Assembly: GCF_023101665.1 (NCBI RefSeq)
Contig: NZ_CP082161.1
Coordinates: 3,596,001 to 3,660,000, forward strand
Length of the DNA: 64,000 nt
Origin: Bradyrhizobium sp. 195
GTDB lineage: Bacteria; Pseudomonadota; Alphaproteobacteria; Rhizobiales; Xanthobacteraceae
Direction: 5' to 3'
Under the pieces are notes generated by a model that was not told the origin of the DNA, searched no databases, and saw only the letters and a list, made by a program, of their open reading frames with translations. Made by a program: the position numbers and the translations under genes. Below are positions 58,976 through 64,000 of this stretch, one piece after another. Each line of letters starts with the position of its first letter. Position 1 is the stretch's first letter.

Positions 58976-59440
58976 ATGAAGATCGGGGTGATCTCCGACA
59001 CGCACGGACTGCTGAGGCCGGAGGTGGCACACTGCTTCGCCGGGGTGTCGCACATCATCCATGCCGGGGATATCGGCGCTCTGGGCGTTGTGGAAGGCCT
59101 GCGCCGGATTGCGCCCGTCACCGCAATCCGGGGGAATGTCGATCGGGACGAGTGGGCCAAAGAGTTTCCGGAAACCGAGACGCTGCATCTCGGCGGCCGA
59201 CGCTTCTACGTCCTTCACGACCTGAACGAGCTGAAGGATGGGACGGTCGAACTTGGAATAGACGTCGTGATTTCCGGCCATTCGCACCGCGTACGTATCG
59301 ACGTCGCCGACGGGGTGCTCTACCTCAATCCAGGAAGCGCAGGAAAGAGGCGCTTCAAGCTGCCGATCACGGTTGCCACGCTCGAACTGGATCGCAGTGG
59401 TCCGCTCCAGCCCATCATCCATGACCTTGATGCTTGCTGA
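58976..59440 (+). CDS. YfcE/MJ0936-type metallophosphoesterase
   Basis: 154-residue calcineurin-like phosphodiesterase. Seen: MKIGVISDTHGLLRPEVAHC (DxH), HAGDIGAL (GD), IRGNVDRD (GNxD), VISGHSHRVRID (GHxH) and YLNPGSAGKRRF, the complete binuclear metal motif set in order. Probably a cytoplasmic phosphodiesterase. ATG 13 nt after the broken DUF6894 gene. No visible link to the catabolic operons. Confidence 0.9.
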   Translation: MKIGVISDTHGLLRPEVAHCFAGVSHIIHAGDIGALGVVEGLRRIAPVTAIRGNVDRDEWAKEFPETETLHLGGRRFYVLHDLNELKDGTVELGIDVVISGHSHRVRIDVADGVLYLNPGSAGKRRFKLPITVATLELDRSGPLQPIIHDLDAC

Positions 59441-59719
59441 GAACACGCAGGCGGCTGCGAGCACGTCGTGTTACCTAATGCGTGTTCGACTTCTGCCACC
59501 GTTCCAGGTCGATCGGAGGTCGTTCCGGGTCGATCTGCTCTTTTTCGGGATTGCCCTGCCAGGGCTCGTTCGTCTGCCTGTGCGTCGTTCCTTGCGGCTG
59601 GCTACGTTGGTTGGAGCTGCGGCGATCAGCCCAGGAACGAGCTCAGCAGGAACTCATTTGCTCCGAATAGCGGATGCCGGTGCCTGGAATTTCCGGGACT
59701 TGAGCGAAAGGAGAATTCG

Positions 59720-60079
59720 ATGCGTGTAACCAGGTCAGCTCTCATTTTGGTTGCGATGCTCGCAGCAGCTTCGATGGAGCCTGCTACTGCGCAGGGAGGG
59801 GGCGGAGGTGGAGGTTCGGGGGCCGGTGGGGGTGCGGGAGCCACTACAGCTCCAGGAACCAACGCAGCCGGAACAGCTCAATCGAGCGGCGGGTCCGGCC
59901 CGCGCGGTTCGACCACCGTCGGACGACCCGGCAATCTCGCGGGCGGCATCAACAGCGGACGGATCGACGGAACGGTCACCCCAGGCCCGTCGCTGCAGGG
60001 CGACGATCAGATCCGTTCGGAAAGCTCGGGGAACTCCGAGGCCGACCGAAAGATCAAGAGCATCTGCAAAGGATGCTGA
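59720..60079 (+). CDS. Secreted Gly-rich small protein
   Basis: 119 residues: signal peptide (MRVTR, core ALILVAMLAAASMEPATAQ), a Gly/Ala/Ser/Thr low-complexity stretch (GGGGGGGSGAGGGAGATTAP onward), and a conserved-looking C-terminus EADRKIKSICKGC with two Cys. ATG with AAAGGAG 6 nt upstream; the longer frame to 59468 has atypical composition. Function unknown; probably periplasmic or outer surface. Confidence 0.68.
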   Translation: MRVTRSALILVAMLAAASMEPATAQGGGGGGGSGAGGGAGATTAPGTNAAGTAQSSGGSGPRGSTTVGRPGNLAGGINSGRIDGTVTPGPSLQGDDQIRSESSGNSEADRKIKSICKGC

Positions 60080-60097
60080 CGCAGTGCATGACGCCGG

Positions 60098-60299
60098 CTA
60101 GTCCCGCATCCAGTCGAGATCTGAGTCGTCGCGACGTTCAGGGTCTGGCGAGCACGGCTTGATCTTGAGCTCATCCTCGAGCGTCGGCCGATCGTCGCCG
60201 TGTTCAACCAGTCCAGCCTCATCGGCCTTCTCGAACGTTTCCGCCTTTGTCGGAAACGTTCGGCTCAGCTTTTCCCCGCTTGAACAGGGCGTATGCCAT
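60098..60299 (-). pseudogene. Small acidic protein gene with a one-base insertion
   Basis: From the ATG at 60297-60299 the frame reads MAYALFKR, then must shift by one base in a GGGG run to continue as EKLSRTFPTKAETFEKADEA, GLVEHGDDRPTLEDELKIKP, CSPDPERRDDSDLDWMRD and a TAG at 60098. The joined 66-residue product looks like small acidic proteins common in Bradyrhizobium-like genomes. Without the shift translation stops after 26 residues. Confidence 0.5.
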
Positions 60300-60315
60300 C
60301 GCAGTTGCTCAGTGA

Positions 60316-61010
60316 ACGAACGTCCGACAGGGCTCGCATCTGAGGAGCGGCCCCCCTCACGATGTTCTTGCGACGGCGATAGAACGGCGCCGAGCGGTCC
60401 TGTTCGTCAGCGCCGGCGTTTCAATGGCCGTCGGATTGCCGTCCTGGCAATCGTTGATCGAGCATCTGCTGGACGATCTCGGTCTCGATCGCGACGTCGT
60501 CGACGGAATGCACGGCAGCTATCAGATGCTTGCGGAGTACTACCGGCTGCAGCGTGGAAGCATTGGCCCGCTCCGCAGTTGGCTCGATCGCAATTGGCGC
60601 GTTGATCCAGAGAGGATCGCCACCTCGGAGCTCCACCGGATCATCGTCGAGCTCGATTTTCCGATCATCTACGCGACGAACTATGATCGCAATCTCGAGA
60701 CTGCGTTCGATGTCCTGAGAAGGCCTTACGCGAAGATCAGCAATGCAAAGACATCCCGAGCGCCCCGCCCGTTGGCACACATCATCAAGTTCCACGGCGA
60801 CTTCGACGACGATGCCTCGCTCGTTCTGACAGAAACCGACTTTCTCAACCGGTTGGCGTTCTACTCGTCGCTAGATATCCGTTTTCGCGCTGACGCCTTG
60901 GGATGCACCCGCTCTTCATCGGCTGCAGCAAGTTCGATCCCAACATACGGCTGCTGCTGCACCGGGTTTGGCAGATCTGGGCGGGCGGATGGTTAGGACT
61001 CCGCTTCTGA
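60316..61010 (+). pseudogene. Broken SIR2-like NAD-dependent protein gene
   Basis: Plus-strand reading ATAIERRRAVLFVSAGVSMA, VGLPSWQSLIEHLLDDLGLD, FPIIYATNYDRNLETAFDVL and IIKFHGDFDDDASLVLTETD matches the SIR2-like NAD fold (GAGVS-type loop, TNYD, KxHG). The frame has no normal start before the NAD loop; the first ATG (60424) lies after it. Near 60900 it shifts by one base: after RADALG the next frame reads MHPLFIGCSKFDPNIRLLLH and RVWQIW to a TGA at 61008, still short of the usual C-terminus. At least one frameshift and a truncation, so probably not functional. Confidence 0.65.
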
Positions 61011-61181
61011 ATCGCTCTGAATGGGCCCCGATCCCTTGCGCTGGGTTCGTCCACGTCGAGTCAAGTGGGGTCCGCTTATCGCCGGAAGCGTACCCCCCTT
61101 TAGCGCATGATCGAAGGTCGGTTTTTGACCCCGAGCAGAGCTTCGCATTCACTCCGCCGCGCAGGCATTCGTCCACCCCGT

Positions 61182-62030
61182 TCAATCAATAAATCGAACA
61201 GCAAGCATGAGCCGGTCGCGATGGGTCGGCGGAGTTGCGCGGTGGAAACATGATGTGTCTTGGACGAAGCCGGTGCCTGCTTCGCCTTCGATCATGATTT
61301 CGTTCTCGATACCAAATTGCTCACGCACACTCGCTTCGCTTGCAGCCGCCGAGCCGAAGAGCATACGAAGGGGCTTGCGTTTATGCGAGCGCTTCATCAT
61401 GACATGCGCCCCGGAGTTGCAATCGGTATCGGTGATATAGAAGTTAGCGTAAACGAAATTGTATCCCTCGACGTCATAATGGTAGTCGAGAACGTTTTTA
61501 TGCCTCAGCCGTCGGCGCTCTTCCTCGGAAAAGTAGGCGGCGAAGCTCCAGTTGATGATCGTCATCACTCGACGCGGTTCGTGCCCCAGATAAGTCCGCA
61601 CAATGGCTCGTAGTACAGGATCATGGACGATGGACCGCACGGCAGGACAACGGGTCGGCTCTCGAATCTCGGCGATTGGCACGAGTCTCCCGTCGGGAGC
61701 TTTGCCTCGGATGACATCCGAATATCGGAAAGTGGGGCCATTTGGATCGTAATTGGTGTGGAGCGGCTCCGTGCGTGCAAACGCGTCAATTTCACCAACT
61801 ATATGCGTGGGAAGGTTCAAGCCTATGAACACCGCCTCTTCGGAAATAGCCTCGACAATCTGACCGACATTCTGGTCGGGAAACAATGTCGAACATCCGT
61901 TCTGCTGCAGCACGTGGCGATCCATTAGTCGCCTTGCGCCACCATAGGCCAAACGGACTGTCCGGAATCGGCCCAGCGCGTAATGAATGTCACCATTGAA
62001 AATCGTCGTCGCTATCCTCCGGAGATTCAT
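61182..62030 (-). CDS. PhyH-like 2-oxoglutarate/Fe(II) dioxygenase family protein
   Basis: About 282 residues. Seen: LDYHYDVEGYNFVYANFYIT with the HxD iron pair, NSGAHVMMKRSHKRKP, and FVQDTSCFHRATPPTHRDRL with the distal His and the Arg that would bind 2-oxoglutarate. This is the phytanoyl-CoA dioxygenase fold, used on lipids, sugars and natural products. ATG at 62028-62030 preferred because GGGGGAGA lies 7 nt upstream; a longer ATG start at 62078 is possible. Lower GC than its surroundings and isolated, suggesting transfer. Confidence 0.8.
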   Translation of the reverse strand: MNLRRIATTIFNGDIHYALGRFRTVRLAYGGARRLMDRHVLQQNGCSTLFPDQNVGQIVEAISEEAVFIGLNLPTHIVGEIDAFARTEPLHTNYDPNGPTFRYSDVIRGKAPDGRLVPIAEIREPTRCPAVRSIVHDPVLRAIVRTYLGHEPRRVMTIINWSFAAYFSEEERRRLRHKNVLDYHYDVEGYNFVYANFYITDTDCNSGAHVMMKRSHKRKPLRMLFGSAAASEASVREQFGIENEIMIEGEAGTGFVQDTSCFHRATPPTHRDRLMLAVRFID

Positions 62031-62306
62031 TGTCAGTCTCCCCCGCAAGTCACGATTGTCAAAAATTAATAGCACCACCGCCTATCGGCGCCTTGGCCGT
62101 TCGGACGGCGTTACGCATAATCCTCAATCATGCCCTCCAAGTCAGCGATGGGCAAGTCGCCGCGCCTTCCAAAGCAAGGCTAAGCACATCGACGGCAAAG
62201 TCCCTGCTTCGCTGCCGAGGTATTTGAGTATGGTTGCCTACTGGCCCTTAGCGGGCCTTAGGATGCAACAGCCTTAGGATGCGACAGCCTTAGTCTGCTT
62301 TGCCCC

Positions 62307-62539
62307 ATGAGATGGACTGCTTTTAGAAACGCATTTTTTGAGATGCGAAACGGCGCGAGGGCTCGAGGCTACGATCGACAATGGGAGAGGGCAGCGGCGC
62401 TGTTCAAGCTCCACAATCCGCTGTGTCTTGGTTGCGAGGCTGTCGGCCTGGTGCTGCCACTGAGGTTGTTGACTACGTTGTCCCGCACAAGGGCGACCTC
62501 GACCTATTCTGGGACCGCAACCGCTGGCAGACTGCCTGA
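62307..62539 (+). pseudogene. HNH endonuclease fragment, frameshifted and truncated
   Basis: Frame from the ATG at 62307 gives ARGYDRQWERAAALFKLHNP and LCLGCEAVGLVL, the start of a phage-type HNH nuclease (RGYDRxW, LCxxC). After a one-base shift near 62460 it continues ATEVVDYVVPHKGDLDLFWD and RNRWQTA, then TGA. The second LCxxCH half of the HNH site is missing. A relic of a phage or mobile element. Confidence 0.6.
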
Positions 62540-62552
62540 TGGTTGCCGAAGG

Positions 62553-62967
62553 TCAGGTCGCTCTTGCGCTCGGCTGCGGCTTCGATGCCATCGGGCACGT
62601 CACCGTCGCGAGCGAAGAGGTCATCACATAGAGGCGAAGGGGGTTCGAGGATTCCAGGATCGGTTCGAATAGCACGGCGTTGCCGCACGTATTGATCGAG
62701 CTCAGCCCCCAGGCGAACAGATGGCGGCCGGCGCTCGGCGGAACGGCTGGGCCACCCGCGCCCCGCCAGTAGCTGTTGAGAGCCCGGATTTGATCGGCGC
62801 TCGGGCTTCCCGCGATCAGCGCGGCCGTGATCGCACCAGCCGATGAACCGGTCACCCAATCGATCCGCGACGAGACAGAAGCGAGCGCTTCGAACGCACC
62901 GCCATGATAAGGCTCCGAGCCCGAGACCGCCGGAGAAGACAACGGCGGTGAGCTCTGGCTCCGCCAT
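62553..62967 (-). pseudogene. Patatin-like phospholipase fragment with frameshift and lost C-terminus
   Basis: Starts at the ATG 62965-62967 as MAEPELTAVVFSGGLGLGA (patatin oxyanion loop), then needs a one-base shift near 62909 (TTATCAT for TATCAT) to read YHGGAFEALASVSSRIDWVT, GSSAGAITAALIAGSPSADQ (GxSxG nucleophile) and IRALNSYWRGAGGPAVPPSA. It ends early after LRLYVMTSSL, without the catalytic Asp region. Its cut end lies 13 bp from the cut end of the HNH fragment. Confidence 0.6.
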
Positions 62968-63036
62968 CTCGATGCCGCTCAGCTCAGTCCGATCACTCAA
63001 GTCAGGTCCCGGTTGTCAGTCTGAAGGTCGGGCTGA

Positions 63037-63273
63037 TCACCGATATCCCCTGTGGCGGCGTGCATAGGCATAGCGAGGATTGATGCCGCAAGAAGCGTAC
63101 GTGCCCGATGCGGTCGCCATGCATTGAGCGTAACTGGCGAACTGGCAATTGCCCGGATAGCCCCAAGTCCGGCCCTGGAGGCAGTAGCGATCCTGGGCAA
63201 CCGCGGAGGTCGAAGAGCCAAAACTTGCCACGAACGACAGGGCGACGGCAACTATCAGCAAACGATGCTTCAT
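63037..63273 (-). CDS. DUF3551-like small secreted protein
   Basis: 78 residues: signal peptide (MKHR, core LLIVAVALSFVASFGSSTSA) and a mature part DRYCLQGRTWGYPGNCQFAS with YAQCMATASGTYASCGINPR, the four-Cys pattern of DUF3551, a family abundant in Bradyrhizobium-like genomes. ATG at 63271-63273 with GGAG 8 nt upstream. Function unknown; probably periplasmic. Confidence 0.82.
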   Translation of the reverse strand: MKHRLLIVAVALSFVASFGSSTSAVAQDRYCLQGRTWGYPGNCQFASYAQCMATASGTYASCGINPRYAYARRHRGYR

Positions 63274-63436
63274 TTGAAATCTCCAATTTCGATATTGAAC
63301 GCGGCCAGTGAGGCTTGCGTTCCAAACGGACCCCAGCACGCCAAGCTCGGGATTAGGCGCGCGATTAACCAGTGTGAAGCCGCTCGCGGTGGATCACGGC
63401 TAGGGTGATCGCGTCGACGTTTCGATCGGAAGCAGA

Positions 63437-63580
63437 ATGCTCGAGCTCGACGGCGAAGTCGTCGCGCGCGTCGATCCCCATTTCGGACTGCTGCATCGAG
63501 GCACCGAGAAGCTGATCGAGGCCAAGACCTATCTGCAGGCCATTCCGTATTTCGACCGGCCCGACTACGTCGCCCCTGAC
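63437..63580 (+). pseudogene. nuoD: Internal fragment of nuoD (complex I 49-kDa-like subunit)
   Basis: About 48 codons read [40 protein letters not shown] and PDYVAP, almost the textbook NuoD N-terminal region, but with nothing of the gene before or after. The reading frame continues into unrelated sequence. A recombination relic rather than a gene. Confidence 0.75.
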
Positions 63581-63829
63581 GCAAGAGCATGCCACGAGGC
63601 CGCATCTAGCCGGACAGAGGTGTGTCAGCGATATCCAGCAGGGCGCCAAGACCCTGGCGTAACCGGCGCGTCGCGATATTGCGTCGCGCTATTTGACGCT
63701 CCGCGCATATTGCCGCTCGCCTCGGACGCCGACAAAGGTGTTGTCGTTCGCCAATAGATGTAATGGACAATAGGGGCGACCCCGAGGAGCCTGCGCAGGG
63801 TTCGTAACCGGCAGTCAGGATTGTTAAGT

Positions 63830-64000
63830 TCAGTCGGTGACGCGATTTGCGGTCAGTTGCTGGCGATACCGCTCGGCATCCCAATTCACCAACGCGGACT
63901 CATTGTTCTGAGTTAGGTAGCGGACCTGCGCAGTGAGAGGCAAACGGCAGGTCACCAGGGCGAGACAGCTTAGCATCGCCTCGGCGCCGTTGCTTGCATC
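63830..64000 (-). CDS. C-terminal part of an unknown protein (5' end outside window)
   Basis: A frame open to the right edge and ending at a TGA at 63830-63832 reads ...AMLSCLALVTCRLPLTAQVR, YLTQNNESALVNWDAERYRQ, QLTANRVTD. It has gene-like composition, but 56 residues are too few to recognise a family. Confidence 0.35.
   Translation of the reverse strand, partial: DASNGAEAMLSCLALVTCRLPLTAQVRYLTQNNESALVNWDAERYRQQLTANRVTD

Noticed and set aside
1..64000. CRISPR arrays, tRNA/rRNA genes, intact insertion sequences or attachment sites
   Set aside because: No regularly spaced repeats, cloverleaf-type sequences with conserved T-arm, transposase motifs or long terminal inverted repeats were noticed. 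A tRNAscan or ISfinder run would be needed to be sure.

Overview
The window looks like a chromosomal catabolic island of a Bradyrhizobium-like alphaproteobacterium. The evidence is high GC, frequent TTG/GTG starts, many acyl-CoA, SDR and solute-binding paralogues, and small families typical of that group (DUF3551-like, DUF6894-like). The organism call is inference. No rRNA, tRNA, CRISPR array or intact insertion sequence was seen.

Layout. 1-5.0 kb (minus strand): a Tat-exported FMN 2-hydroxyacid dehydrogenase (cut by the left edge) with a small membrane protein, a biotin carrier plus carboxyltransferase pair, and an Fe-S protein with an SCP2-like tail. 5.4-12.0 kb (minus): a compact operon for a three-component Rieske dioxygenase (reductase, alpha, beta, ferredoxin), a cis-diol dehydrogenase, a TetR regulator and two extradiol-dioxygenase-type VOC proteins, one of which has lost two of three iron ligands. 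12.1-38.4 kb: many short, mostly divergent operons for CoA-dependent breakdown. They include an AliA-like CoA ligase, BadH- and BadI-like alicyclic-ring enzymes, a beta-keto-acid cleavage enzyme, acyl-CoA dehydrogenases, hydratases, SDRs, a thiolase with its OB-fold partner, a CoA transferase and three solute-binding proteins. 38.4-42 kb: an APH-like kinase, then a flavin reductase/luciferase-like monooxygenase pair beside a LysR gene. 43-58 kb: a second acyl-CoA operon with a TTT transporter, under a TetR regulator. 58-64 kb: a decay zone of frameshifted and truncated genes (oxidase subunit II, DUF6894, SIR2, HNH, patatin and nuoD fragments) with a few intact genes.

How it works together. 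Every promoter interval between 12.0 and 38.4 kb carries an 18-bp imperfect palindrome of the form nwGTAcrcwaGyGTACgA (12 copies). This ties the dioxygenase operon and all the CoA-pathway operons into one regulon. The MarR gene at 18 kb has a copy just upstream of its own start and is the best candidate regulator. The gene content suggests aerobic breakdown of an acid that has, or yields, both an aromatic and an alicyclic ring: ring hydroxylation and extradiol cleavage, then CoA activation, beta-oxidation and BadI-type hydrolytic opening. A separate perfect palindrome (GACCGATCGGTC) marks the TetR-controlled 43-58 kb system, which appears to import an organic acid by TTT and degrade it by beta-oxidation.
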